Source: Flavobacteriales bacterium
GTDB lineage: Bacteria; Bacteroidota; Bacteroidia; Flavobacteriales; UA16
Assembly: GCA_028141885.1 (NCBI GenBank)
Contig: JAOIQU010000018.1
Coordinates: forward strand, 1-28,180
Direction: 5' to 3'
Length of the DNA: 28,180 bases
A program made the translations under genes and the position numbers. Of this stretch, positions 9,252 through 17,788 are shown piece after piece; position 1 is the first letter of the stretch, and each line of letters begins with the position of its first letter. A model generated the notes under the pieces. That model was not told where the DNA came from, did not search any database, and was given only the letters and a program-made list of their open reading frames with translations.

Positions 9252-10444
9252 TCGCCAAACACCCCTCTCAGCGCAGATTCCACACCTTGACCCCGGAGAT
9301 GCGATGCCAAAATTTTGCCGTCCCGGTCAATCAGCATGGTGTGGGGAATGCTGCTGATGCCGTACTCGCGAGAGGCAGCATTGCGCCATCCTGCCAAGTC
9401 GCTGACGTGGTTTGGCCAAACGAGTTGATCCTGCTCAATGGCCTTTTTCCAACGACTGGCATCGCTGTCGAGGGACACTGAGAACACTTCAAATCCCAAG
9501 TCCTTGTACTTTTCATAAGCGCGTACCACGCTTGGATTTTCTCGACGGCAAGGTCCGCACCAAGAAGCCCAAAAGTCCAGCAACACCACCTTGCCTCGCA
9601 AGTCGCTCAGTTTGCGTTCCTGTCCATTTGGATCGTTCATGACGATGTCCGGAGCCTCATCACCTTGCCCGTACTTGCTGTTTTTGCCAGTTCGTTTTTT
9701 GGCATTGGTGTTTGGCAAATCCAGGGTTCGAGGGAGGTTGGCCCGATTGAAGCTCTGCTTGATTTTTTTGAAATAGAACGACTCTTTGTACTGGCCTTCT
9801 AAAGCCGTCAGCGTTTCCTGAAAGAGGTCTTTGTGTTCAACGGCGTCCAACCCTTCAAGTGCACAGAGGGCAGCCAAGGTGTTTTTGTGCGCTTGGGCGA
9901 AGTCCAAACTGAGGGTGGCGAGGCTGTCCATTTTGGATTTCGCCGATTCTTTGGCAGCGACTTGGTCCTCACCCTTGGCCATGCGGGCCATTTTTTCAAT
10001 GTCTTTGAGTCTTGCCTGCAGTGGCATGGTCGCATCGTAGTAATCCTGGATCACTTTCGATTCAGGAGAGCCCATGATGTCGGCCTGAGTCAGGTAGTTC
10101 CCTGTGCCATTGACTGTGGCGTTCACGGTCACTCCTTCAGAGGCATCGGTGATGAGCACCAGTGGGTATTTTCGACCGACCAAAAGTTGGTGGTAGCCCC
10201 TCGGCAAGGGCGACTCAGGAGTCAGGATGAAGTGCCCCGCGGAATCAAGCGCGCTTTGCGCCACGTTGACCAAGTTTCCCTTGTCGAACGACCGCAGCAC
10301 GACAATGGAGCCTACGTCCATCCCGAGGATGGTTCCGCCAATGGACCCAGGCTCAGTTGAAGAACGACCTGGTTCACACCCCATCCAAGCTGAGGTCATC
10401 AGCAGGGCCAAAACAATTCCGAGAAAAGAGGTAGCGCGCTTCAT
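9248..10444 (-). CDS. TlpA-like thioredoxin-fold lipoprotein with N-terminal DUF4369-like domain
   Basis: The 398-residue product has a lipoprotein signal (MKRATSFLGIVLALLM... with Cys23 after AWMG). A beta-sandwich region at about 30-120 resembles the DUF4369 domain often fused to these proteins. A charged helical linker (about 130-250) follows, then a thioredoxin domain with ASWCGPC (Cys296, Cys299), the strand VVLLDFW and the cis-proline motif SIPHTMLIDRDG. It should be a membrane-anchored thiol-disulfide reductase on the outer side of the inner membrane or in the periplasm; the substrate is unknown. The ATG at 10444 fits the signal peptide. It lies 5 nt after lpxK and overlaps lpxH by 4 nt, an unusual placement between two lipid A genes. 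Confidence 0.88.
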   Translation of the reverse strand: MKRATSFLGIVLALLMTSAWMGCEPGRSSTEPGSIGGTILGMDVGSIVVLRSFDKGNLVNVAQSALDSAGHFILTPESPLPRGYHQLLVGRKYPLVLITDASEGVTVNATVNGTGNYLTQADIMGSPESKVIQDYYDATMPLQARLKDIEKMARMAKGEDQVAAKESAKSKMDSLATLSLDFAQAHKNTLAALCALEGLDAVEHKDLFQETLTALEGQYKESFYFKKIKQSFNRANLPRTLDLPNTNAKKRTGKNSKYGQGDEAPDIVMNDPNGQERKLSDLRGKVVLLDFWASWCGPCRRENPSVVRAYEKYKDLGFEVFSVSLDSDASRWKKAIEQDQLVWPNHVSDLAGWRNAASREYGISSIPHTMLIDRDGKILASHLRGQGVESALRGVFGE

Positions 10445-10449
10445 GTGTT

Positions 10450-11538
10450 TCAATCCATTCGTTGTTCCAGCGAAGGTAAGGCCTGGACCCATGATTCAAG
10501 ATGCCCCTGCAGCGCTGCTTCGTCTTCCCAATGAACGGATGAGGGAAGCACCCAAAGGGCATGTTCCCATTCGGCAGGCAACATGCCTTGAAGGCGGACG
10601 GCGTCCTTCTCTGTGGTGAGCAGGGCGGAGATGTTTTGGGCGTTCATCCATTCAATCCAGTGGGTCACGTCGTATGCTTGGAATGCATGGTGGTCCGGGT
10701 AGTGTGCACATCCAGCCAATTCAATGCCCATGTCCAGTGCCGATTGTGTCGCGCGTTCTGGACGGGCAATGCCTGTGACGAGCAATGCTGGTTTGGAGAG
10801 CGTGTCGTGTGACGTGTTGTGGGGGGCGGACGGACGAATCGAACTCTTGAGGTGATGCCCTTTTCCTGTCCCCGACGTGTCGACAACCAAGTCGCATCGC
10901 TCCAACCGGGAGGGAAGGTCACGGAACGTGCCCGCAGGAACCATTTTGGTCCATTGCCACGGTGTCGAGGGTGCGTTTCGTGCTTTCAGTCCGACAAGCA
11001 GGTCCGGTCGAAGCGCTCGATGTTGCATGCCATCGTCGAGTACCACCATCCGAAGCTGTGGGCGCTCTGAAGCCATTTGGGCCAAACCATGAAGTCGGTC
11101 CTCGCAGACGGCGACGTGGAGGCTCGGAAGGCGGCGTTGCATCATCCAAGGCTCGTCGCCAACGTCTTGCCATTGTTGGGCCTCAGAAACCCATTGAAAT
11201 CCGGCACTCGCGCGGCCATACCCACGGCTCAGCACCCCCACCGTGTCCTCGCCCAACATGGTTTGAAGCCGTTGCGCCAAATCCAACACATGCGGGGTTT
11301 TGCCGGTGCCCCCGAGCTCCACGTTGCCCACGACCAAAGTCGGGAGCGCGCCGCGTTCGCTGTGCAGGATGCCCCAGTCGTACAGTTTGTGTCGCACGTG
11401 CAGCACGAGCGTCCAAATCGCGGCGAGCGGCAGCCAAACTGGACCGATCCACCTCGAGCCGGAAGGCTGAGAACGGGCGGAGGTTCCTGGATGGACCGCA
11501 CCGGGAAACTGGGGTGGAACGTGTACCTTCGGGTTCAT
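10450..11538 (-). CDS. lpxK: Tetraacyldisaccharide 4'-kinase LpxK
   Basis: LpxK phosphorylates the 4' position of the lipid A disaccharide precursor at the inner membrane. The 362-residue product shows a membrane-associated N-terminal helix (VWLPLAAIWTLVLHVRHKLYDWGIL, about 34-58), the Walker A loop VGNVELGGTGKTPH (70-83), LSRGYG, LDDGMQHRAL (167-176, with the catalytic Asp pair) and LTTEKDAVRL near the C-terminus, all family hallmarks. The ATG at 11538 leaves a Pro/Ser-rich 30-residue leader before the first helix; an in-frame ATG at 11565 is the only upstream alternative I see. The start overlaps the divergent Nif3-like start. It heads an operon with the TlpA-like gene and lpxH. Confidence 0.93.
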   Translation of the reverse strand: MNPKVHVPPQFPGAVHPGTSARSQPSGSRWIGPVWLPLAAIWTLVLHVRHKLYDWGILHSERGALPTLVVGNVELGGTGKTPHVLDLAQRLQTMLGEDTVGVLSRGYGRASAGFQWVSEAQQWQDVGDEPWMMQRRLPSLHVAVCEDRLHGLAQMASERPQLRMVVLDDGMQHRALRPDLLVGLKARNAPSTPWQWTKMVPAGTFRDLPSRLERCDLVVDTSGTGKGHHLKSSIRPSAPHNTSHDTLSKPALLVTGIARPERATQSALDMGIELAGCAHYPDHHAFQAYDVTHWIEWMNAQNISALLTTEKDAVRLQGMLPAEWEHALWVLPSSVHWEDEAALQGHLESWVQALPSLEQRMD

Positions 11539-12649
11539 GGAGAACGCCTTGAAGGTACGGGACATTGCGGATTGGCTGGAGGCTTGGGCACCGCGTCATT
11601 TGGCCGAGTCGTATGACAATGTGGGCTTGCTTGTGGGCAGCCCCAAAGACGAGGTGCAGAAAGTCCTGGTCAGCTTGGATTGCACTGAGGCTGTGGTCGA
11701 GGAAGCCGAGCGAGAGGGATGTCAGCTCATCGTCAGCCATCACCCGGTGATTTTTGGTGGGTTGAAGCGGCTCAACGGCGGCAACGACGTCGAACGAACC
11801 GTCATGCGTGCCTTGCGCAGCGGCATCGCGTTGTTTGCCATCCACACCAACCTCGACAATGTGATGACCGGAGTGAACCGCCACCTGGGAGAGCTTTTGG
11901 GTTGCACACCGGAATCGCTGCGCATTTTGAAACCCATGGGGGCCAAATTGGAAAAGTGGACGGTGTTCGTCCCCACCGCCCAGCTCGATGCTGTGCGCAG
12001 CGCCATGGCGCAATCGGGAGCCGGTCACATCGGGAACTACGACGAATGCAGTTTCGCCGTGGAAGGCATTGGAACGTTTCGCGCACAGGAGGGTGCACAA
12101 CCCTTCGTGGGTGAAATCGGCATCACCCACCGAGAGTCCGAAGCGCGATTGGAGATGGTGGTGCCTGGCGAGGCCGTTTCGGCGGTGCGCAAGGCCATGC
12201 TCGATGCACATCCCTATGAGGAGGTGGCCTTCGACCGCGTGGCCCTCGAGAATGGGCGGGTCGACTTGGGCGCGGGCATGGTCGGGGAGTTGCCAGAACC
12301 CATGGCTTGGGAAGCCTTTGCAGATCACGTCAAAGTGGCCTTGGGATGCCAAGCCCTGAAGCACACGCGTCCGGTGAAGGACAAGGTTCAGCGCATTGCC
12401 CTTTGCGGGGGAAGCGGGGCGTTTTTGATCTCCGATGCGGCTCGCGCAGGGGCAGATGTTTACGTGACTTCAGACGTCAAATACCACGAATATTTTCAAG
12501 CTGAAGGACGCTTTCAATTGCTCGATGTGGGACATTATGAGAGCGAATGGCAAACGAGTGCATTGATTGCCAACAAAATCAACGAGAAATTCCCTAATTT
12601 TGCGGTCCGTTTGTCCTCAACGAAGACAAACCCCGTTACCTACCGCTGA
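11537..12649 (+). CDS. Nif3-like dinuclear metal centre protein
   Basis: Members of the Nif3/YbgI/DUF34 family are cytoplasmic toroidal hexamers binding two metal ions; they are often annotated as GTP cyclohydrolase 1 type 2, but the biological role is uncertain. The 370-residue product has the N-terminal signature SYDNVGLLVG (25-34), metal ligands in VSHHPVIFGG (His68, His69) and AIHTNLDN (His103, Asp107), a central CutA/PII-like insert (about 130-230), and the C-terminal ligands in GHYESE (His333, Glu337). The insert makes it the long YqfO-type form. The ATG at 11537 overlaps the divergent lpxK start by 2 nt. The next gene follows after 22 nt. Confidence 0.92.
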   Translation: MENALKVRDIADWLEAWAPRHLAESYDNVGLLVGSPKDEVQKVLVSLDCTEAVVEEAEREGCQLIVSHHPVIFGGLKRLNGGNDVERTVMRALRSGIALFAIHTNLDNVMTGVNRHLGELLGCTPESLRILKPMGAKLEKWTVFVPTAQLDAVRSAMAQSGAGHIGNYDECSFAVEGIGTFRAQEGAQPFVGEIGITHRESEARLEMVVPGEAVSAVRKAMLDAHPYEEVAFDRVALENGRVDLGAGMVGELPEPMAWEAFADHVKVALGCQALKHTRPVKDKVQRIALCGGSGAFLISDAARAGADVYVTSDVKYHEYFQAEGRFQLLDVGHYESEWQTSALIANKINEKFPNFAVRLSSTKTNPVTYR

Positions 12650-12671
12650 ACCCGACCGATTCCCAGATTGC

Positions 12672-13469
12672 ATGGCCAAGAAAAAAACCAGCACTGCCGA
12701 AGACAAGCTGCGTGCGCTCTTCGACCTCCAGATCATCGACTCTCGCATCGACCGCCTTCGCGTGGTTCGCGGTGAGCTGCCTTTGGAAGTTCAAGACTTG
12801 GAAGACGAACTCGAAGGCCTGCGTGCCCGTCTCGAGCGCATGGAGGACGACAACGACCAAGTGAACCAGCGCATCACGGCTTACCAGATGCAAATCAAGG
12901 ACAGCCAAGCGTTGATCGAGAAGTACACCGAGCAGCAAAACAACGTTCGCAACAACCGCGAATTTGAATCGCTCTCCAAGGAAATCGAATACCAAACGTT
13001 GGAGATCGAACTCTGCGAAAAGCGCATTCGTGAGTGCAAAGCTCAGGTTGAACAAAAGGCTGAGGGCCTCGAAGGCACACGCGAACGTTTCAACCAACGT
13101 CAAGCCGACCTCGAAGCCAAGAATGCAGAGCTCGAGGCCATCGTGGCTGAGACCCAAGCTGAAGAAGAGCTGTTGCAAAAGCACAGTGAGAAAACGGCCA
13201 AGGGCATCGAAGACCGTCTCGTCAACAGCTACCGCCGCATTCGGGGCGCTGCCAAGAACGGCCTGGCTGTGGTGCCCATCGAGCGTCAAGCCAGCGCGGG
13301 TTCCTTCATCAAGATTCCGCCTCAGCGCCAAATTGACATCGCTCAGCGCAAGCGCATCATCGTGGATGAGCACAGCGGCCGCATCTTGGTCGACAAGGAA
13401 TTGGCGGACGAGGAATTGACGCGCATGAACGCGCTTCTCGACAAGGAGATTGCCAAGCTGAAGAAGTAA
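12672..13469 (+). CDS. Coiled-coil protein of the C4 zinc-ribbon family with the zinc cysteines lost
   Basis: The 265-residue product is mostly a long coiled coil (about 10-190, rich in Glu, Gln, Leu and Arg), followed by YRRIRGAAKNGLAVVPIER and a C-terminal domain with KIPPQRQIDIAQRKRIIV and GRILVD. This matches the Bacteroidota zinc-ribbon/DUF164-like family that commonly sits beside Nif3-like genes. In the versions I know, the C-terminal domain holds two Cys pairs (CGGC and CEHC). Here the four positions read Ser208, Ser211, Asp232 and Ser235 while the surrounding residues are conserved. The function of the family is not firmly established. The ATG at 12672 is 22 nt after the Nif3-like stop, so the two are co-transcribed. 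A terminator follows. Confidence 0.85.
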   Translation: MAKKKTSTAEDKLRALFDLQIIDSRIDRLRVVRGELPLEVQDLEDELEGLRARLERMEDDNDQVNQRITAYQMQIKDSQALIEKYTEQQNNVRNNREFESLSKEIEYQTLEIELCEKRIRECKAQVEQKAEGLEGTRERFNQRQADLEAKNAELEAIVAETQAEEELLQKHSEKTAKGIEDRLVNSYRRIRGAAKNGLAVVPIERQASAGSFIKIPPQRQIDIAQRKRIIVDEHSGRILVDKELADEELTRMNALLDKEIAKLKK

Positions 13470-13501
13470 GCTCTCGGACGTCCGCGGCAGGAGCATTGAA
13501 C

Positions 13502-13528
13502 AAGGCCCGCCAAAAGGTGGGCCTTTTT
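13502..13528. terminator. Bidirectional intrinsic terminator
   Basis: An 8-bp stem with one G-U pair (13504-13511 with 13516-13523), an AAAA loop and a run of five T. It lies between the zinc-ribbon-family gene and the convergent OmpP1-like gene. Confidence 0.8.
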
Positions 13529-13547
13529 CGTGTTCCGCATCCAGCGC

Positions 13548-15050
13548 TCAGAGCCTGAGGCCTGCACCCAAGATGAGCGCACTTGAACGGCGGTTGAGGA
13601 GGCCAGGGGGTTCGGGAGAGAAGGCTCCCATGAAGTAAAAGTCCTCGCTGTGCCATGCAGTTCGCCACGCGGCGCTGAAGTGGACGTTGGCAATGCGATA
13701 CCCAGCGCCGACGGAGGCATTGTAGCGGTTGGCGTTGGATTGGACGGCTTCCGGAACAAACGGGGATGTTGACATGCCACCACCACCACGAATCCGGAAT
13801 TCATCGTTTTCGCCGACCCGAAGCTCCAGTCCAACCCGGGCTTGATGCACCACGCGATATCCTTGCTGAACCGCGTCGTTCTCTGGTTTGAAATCGTAGT
13901 CCAGGGCAAGGATGCCGTCGGACTCTCCAAGCTCGCCTCGGGTCATGTCACTTCGCACGTAATCCGCGTTCAACACCCCCAATTTCCCCAACAGAAAGCT
14001 TGCGCTGATTGTGGTCCTGTCTGGGGTGTACACGAGGTACTCGGCGTTGGAAGTGGGGCTGATCGCGCGAAATTGACTGTCATCGAGCCATGTCGTCTCA
14101 ATGTCGGTGCTGTAGGTGTCCGTCAACGTCAGGCGGCTGCGGGTTTGGTAGGCAAGCCCCACACGAAGGGATTCGGACACCCTTGCGAGCACGCCAAACC
14201 GAAGCAGGTATCCGCGCCCCGTGATGCGCAGCGATTCATTGTATTCCCAGCGCTGAAGGGTGGGACTGACGGCGTTGACTTCCTCAGTGTGCTTGGAGGT
14301 TTCCTCGTATTCAACTTTGGGAATGCCCAGCGTCAAGCCAAACGAAATCCGGTCTTGGTACATGGTGCCAAATCCGATCTGGGTCTCGGTCATTCGGCCA
14401 GTTCGGTCAATCGTGCGGTCGACCAACACGTTGTCTCCAGCGAGGGTCGCATATCCGGTTGCGTTGTCGGGTTGCAGCAATCCAGTGCGCCATGCAAGTG
14501 AGGCGCCAAAGGGAAAGATGATGCCGTCGCCAAGCGCCGAGTCTGTGCTCAAAAACCCATACGTCGCGGCGTCGTCCAACGCCTGTGCAACAAACACGTC
14601 TGATACCGACAAATCTGCGGGAACGCCGTCGATGTTGATGCTTTGGTCAAAAGGACTGCGGTTTTGATGTGCCACAGCCAGGGTGAAAAAGGGCCAGTCG
14701 GTATCGATGCTGGGATAAGTGAGCGCCACCCCGATGTTGCTCCCGACCACGGCGCTCCCTGCAGAGTCGACCTTCCGGTTGCGCCACCGTGCTTCAGTGG
14801 AACCAGAATGAATGCCAGCGTTGACAGACAAATCCCCGCGTCGGTACAAGCCGAGCCCCGCGGGATTCATGCCCAAGCAACTCAAATCTGCACCAAGCGC
14901 GCCAAACGAACCGCCCATCGCGGTGACACGTGCAGAATGCAACGGGTCGATCCAGCCATAGCGAAGCACGTCGGACTCGTTTTGGGCCAAACCGTGGAGT
15001 GACAAGGCGCCGAGGAGGACGCCCATGAAAAGGGTTGAGAATGTCTTCAT
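13548..15050 (-). CDS. OmpP1/FadL-family outer-membrane protein
   Basis: The 500-residue product has a signal peptide (MKTFSTLFMGVLLGALSLHGLAQ) followed by the conserved N-terminal motif of Bacteroidota OmpP1/FadL/TodX-type proteins: SARVTAMGGSFGALGADLSCLGMNPAGLGLYR (about 40-71). The rest is a series of amphipathic beta strands, ending with the aromatic/hydrophobic strand LILGAGLRL expected for a barrel inserted by BAM. Family members transport hydrophobic compounds such as fatty acids or aromatics; nothing here shows the substrate. The ATG at 15050 is set by the signal peptide. It lies 11 nt downstream of the Gly/Tyr-rich lipoprotein gene, so the two are probably one operon. Confidence 0.86.
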   Translation of the reverse strand: MKTFSTLFMGVLLGALSLHGLAQNESDVLRYGWIDPLHSARVTAMGGSFGALGADLSCLGMNPAGLGLYRRGDLSVNAGIHSGSTEARWRNRKVDSAGSAVVGSNIGVALTYPSIDTDWPFFTLAVAHQNRSPFDQSINIDGVPADLSVSDVFVAQALDDAATYGFLSTDSALGDGIIFPFGASLAWRTGLLQPDNATGYATLAGDNVLVDRTIDRTGRMTETQIGFGTMYQDRISFGLTLGIPKVEYEETSKHTEEVNAVSPTLQRWEYNESLRITGRGYLLRFGVLARVSESLRVGLAYQTRSRLTLTDTYSTDIETTWLDDSQFRAISPTSNAEYLVYTPDRTTISASFLLGKLGVLNADYVRSDMTRGELGESDGILALDYDFKPENDAVQQGYRVVHQARVGLELRVGENDEFRIRGGGGMSTSPFVPEAVQSNANRYNASVGAGYRIANVHFSAAWRTAWHSEDFYFMGAFSPEPPGLLNRRSSALILGAGLRL

Positions 15051-15061
15051 GGCTCCAGGAT

Positions 15062-16210
15062 TCAGCGTGAAGGATGACCTCCGCGACCGGAACTGCGACT
15101 CACGCCTCCACCCGAGCGCCCAGAGGATCCGCCTGTCGAGCGCGATGGGCTTGGTCGGGTGGACGAACCAGATCCCCTTGACGAACCAGACGAGGAAGGT
15201 CTTGACCAACTGTTGCCACGTGAATGATTCTGATTGGAAGCAGGTCGCGTGTTGGCCGGACGGTTGGACGCTGGACGGGTCGACGTCGGACGAGTTGTCG
15301 ACGGGTTGGAATCAAAGGGTTGACCCCATGTGCGGCGTCCCGAATTGCCTGAAGATTGTGCGCTGTTGCGCGTGGATCCCATTGAATTGTCGAGTGCACG
15401 CCAGATGGTGGCGGGCTGTCGTGAAGCCTTCGCCGCCGCATCGCTGCTTTCCTCTGTCCCAACTTTATTGGTCAACAACCGCCCTCCTGCGGCATTGCTG
15501 TTGATGGACGAAGAAGCCCAAATGGGCGTCCGTTGTGCCACCACCACCGGCGTTCCACTTTCAAAGCCATCGCTGTATCCCCAAGAACCGAATCCTGGGT
15601 TGCCTCCGTAGACATTGCCATATCCCCATCCATAGGGATTGGCTCCGTAGAGTCCACCTCCATAAGGTTGGTAAGCGTAAGGGTTCATGCCCCAGCCATT
15701 CATGCCCCATGCGCCGCCGACGTAGGGATTGATGCCCCAACCGCTGGTTCCCCATCCGCCGCCCATGCCCGCCCCGCCCCAAGTGTTGTAGGGATCGACA
15801 AAACCTGGGTTGTATGCACCGTAGCCCTGGTAGAAACTGCTGCCCCAAGGATCGTAGGGATTGGGCCCAAACCCAGCAGCACCGTATGGTGTCATGTACC
15901 CACGAAGCATGGAACGTCCACGAAGGCTCTGCGGGACGTAGCCAAAGCTGCTTTGGAATCCATCGCCACTGCGGCGATCGGCATCTTCGTATTCTCCGGT
16001 CACGCCGTCGTAGCCCGCCTGTTCGTAGGCGTAGGCCAAGTACTCCGCGTCTGTTATGAATGCTTCATCCCGGCCGAGGTACAGCTCGTCGTCTTCGAGG
16101 CTGGCCGTTCGTTGAAGCAAACTGCCACATCCTGAGGCTGCGATGGCCAAAAGGACAATCGCCATGGACGGGAGGGTTCTGAAGTTTGGGCGGGGCAAGA
16201 GAGCTTTCAT
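15062..16210 (-). CDS. Low-complexity Gly/Tyr/Asn/Pro-rich lipoprotein
   Basis: The 382-residue product has a lipoprotein signal (hydrophobic run ending IAASGC, Cys28) and an acidic segment with DDELYLGRDEAFITDAEYLAY (39-60, in two overlapping pieces). A region at about 103-215 is dominated by Gly, Tyr, Trp and Asn, with NPY or DPY recurring every 15-22 residues (117, 139, 161, 176, 191). The tail from about 300 has TRPASN-type repeats and then Ser/Arg/Gly-rich sequence. This looks like a disordered, surface-exposed or matrix-binding lipoprotein; I recognise no enzymatic domain. The ATG at 16210 gives the signal peptide; an earlier ATG at 16234 is possible. It is upstream of the OmpP1-like gene, and the two probably share a transcript. 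Confidence 0.8.
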   Translation of the reverse strand: MKALLPRPNFRTLPSMAIVLLAIAASGCGSLLQRTASLEDDELYLGRDEAFITDAEYLAYAYEQAGYDGVTGEYEDADRRSGDGFQSSFGYVPQSLRGRSMLRGYMTPYGAAGFGPNPYDPWGSSFYQGYGAYNPGFVDPYNTWGGAGMGGGWGTSGWGINPYVGGAWGMNGWGMNPYAYQPYGGGLYGANPYGWGYGNVYGGNPGFGSWGYSDGFESGTPVVVAQRTPIWASSSINSNAAGGRLLTNKVGTEESSDAAAKASRQPATIWRALDNSMGSTRNSAQSSGNSGRRTWGQPFDSNPSTTRPTSTRPASNRPANTRPASNQNHSRGNSWSRPSSSGSSRGSGSSTRPSPSRSTGGSSGRSGGGVSRSSGRGGHPSR

Positions 16211-16295
16211 GTTCCGTGGTTCAAGGTAGCACATTCCGTAAATTCGCTGGGACTTTGACAGTCACCAACCTCTACTTAGCACAAACCATACCAAA

Positions 16296-17768
16296 ATGGC
16301 CAGCAAGCTCACCTCGCGTGAAGAAGATTACAGCAAGTGGTACAACGAACTCGTGGTGCAGGCGGACCTCGCCCAGCACAGCGATGTGAAGGGATGCATG
16401 GTTATCAAGCCTTACGGATTTGCGATTTGGGAACGCATGAAGGACGTGCTCGACGGCATGTTCAAAGACACCGGCCACGTCAACGCTTACTTCCCTTTGT
16501 TCATTCCCAAGAGTTACTTGAGCAAGGAAGCCGCCCACGTGGAAGGCTTTGCGAAAGAGTGCGCGGTGGTGACGCACTACCGTCTGAAGAACGATCCCAA
16601 CGGGGAAGGCGTGGTGGTGGATCCGGACGCGCGCTTGGAAGAAGAACTCATTGTGCGTCCCACGTCGGAGACGATCATTTGGAACACCTACAAGAACTGG
16701 ATCCAGAGCTACCGCGACTTGCCGTTGCTCGTGAACCAGTGGGCCAACGTGGTGCGCTGGGAGATGCGCACGCGCCTGTTTTTGCGCACGGCGGAATTCC
16801 TCTGGCAAGAAGGCCACACGGCCCACGCCACCAAGGACGAGGCCGTTGAAGAAGCCAAGAAGATGCTCGAAGTCTACGCGGACTTCGCAGAGAACTTCAT
16901 GGCGATGCCCGTCATCAAGGGCGTGAAGACCGAGAGCGAGCGCTTCGCGGGGGCCGAGGACACCTACTGCATCGAAGCCCTCATGCAAGACGGCAAGGCC
17001 CTGCAGGCCGGCACCTCCCACTTCCTGGGCCAAAACTTCGCCAAAGCCTTCGACGTCACGTTTGCCGACAAGGAAGGAGGGAAGTCCCATGTTTGGGCCA
17101 CCTCGTGGGGCGTCAGCACCCGCTTGATGGGCGCCCTCATCATGACCCACAGCGACGACCAGGGCCTCGTGCTTCCTCCCAAGCTCGCCCCCATCGAAGT
17201 CGTCATCGTCCCCATTTACAAGGGACAAGACCAAATGGGAGAGATCGTCGCCAAGTGCCAAGCCGTCGCCGACGAACTCAAGGCTGCGGGCATCCGCGTC
17301 AAGCTCGACGACGACGACACGAAGCGCAGCGGTTGGAAGTTCGCCGAGTACGAACTCAAGGGCGTGCCTCTGCGCATCGCCATGGGCCCTCGTGACCTCG
17401 CCAAAGGCACGTGCGAGCTCGCCCGTCGCGACACCAAGACCAAAGATTTTGTGTCGCTCGACGGCCTCGCCGCCCATGTGCGCGAGCAACTCGACGACAT
17501 CCAGAGCTCCCTCACGTCTCGCGTCCACGACCGCATCAAGGAAGGCACCCACGTGGTCGACACCTGGGACGAGTTTCTCGCAGCCCTGGACAAGGGCGGC
17601 TTCGTGAGCGCCCACTGGGACGGTACGGCCGAAACCGAGGAGCGCATCAAGCAACAAACGAAGGCCACCATCCGTTGCATTCCTAACGAAGGCGACATCA
17701 CGCCAGGCACCTGCATCAAAACAGGCGCCCCAAGCAACCGCCGCGTCCTCTTCGCAAAAGCTTACTGA
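16296..17768 (+). CDS. proS: Prolyl-tRNA synthetase, archaeal/eukaryote-like type
   Basis: ProRS charges tRNA-Pro with proline. The 490-residue product lacks the large editing insertion of the E. coli type and has the short architecture: class II catalytic core with [10 protein letters not shown], motif 2 [20 protein letters not shown], and motif 3 [20 protein letters not shown] with [10 protein letters not shown]. An anticodon-binding domain (about 300-400) and a C-terminal domain ending in FAKAY follow. The terminal Tyr is characteristic of this type. Codon use is strongly C-biased, fitting high expression. The ATG at 16296 matches the expected N-terminus ([14 protein letters not shown]). 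dps follows 20 nt downstream. Confidence 0.96.
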   Translation: MASKLTSREEDYSKWYNELVVQADLAQHSDVKGCMVIKPYGFAIWERMKDVLDGMFKDTGHVNAYFPLFIPKSYLSKEAAHVEGFAKECAVVTHYRLKNDPNGEGVVVDPDARLEEELIVRPTSETIIWNTYKNWIQSYRDLPLLVNQWANVVRWEMRTRLFLRTAEFLWQEGHTAHATKDEAVEEAKKMLEVYADFAENFMAMPVIKGVKTESERFAGAEDTYCIEALMQDGKALQAGTSHFLGQNFAKAFDVTFADKEGGKSHVWATSWGVSTRLMGALIMTHSDDQGLVLPPKLAPIEVVIVPIYKGQDQMGEIVAKCQAVADELKAAGIRVKLDDDDTKRSGWKFAEYELKGVPLRIAMGPRDLAKGTCELARRDTKTKDFVSLDGLAAHVREQLDDIQSSLTSRVHDRIKEGTHVVDTWDEFLAALDKGGFVSAHWDGTAETEERIKQQTKATIRCIPNEGDITPGTCIKTGAPSNRRVLFAKAY

Positions 17769-17788
17769 CCCTGCCCAACGACCGCACC

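Noticed and set aside
16239..16246. TAAATTCG as a proS promoter element
   Set aside because: One mismatch from the consensus and no TTG at the expected spacing upstream; too weak to list.
16272..17657. A 461-residue open frame antisense to proS
   Set aside because: It mirrors the strongly C-biased codons of proS, has no recognisable motif, and proS is certain. Such long shadows are expected from this codon use.
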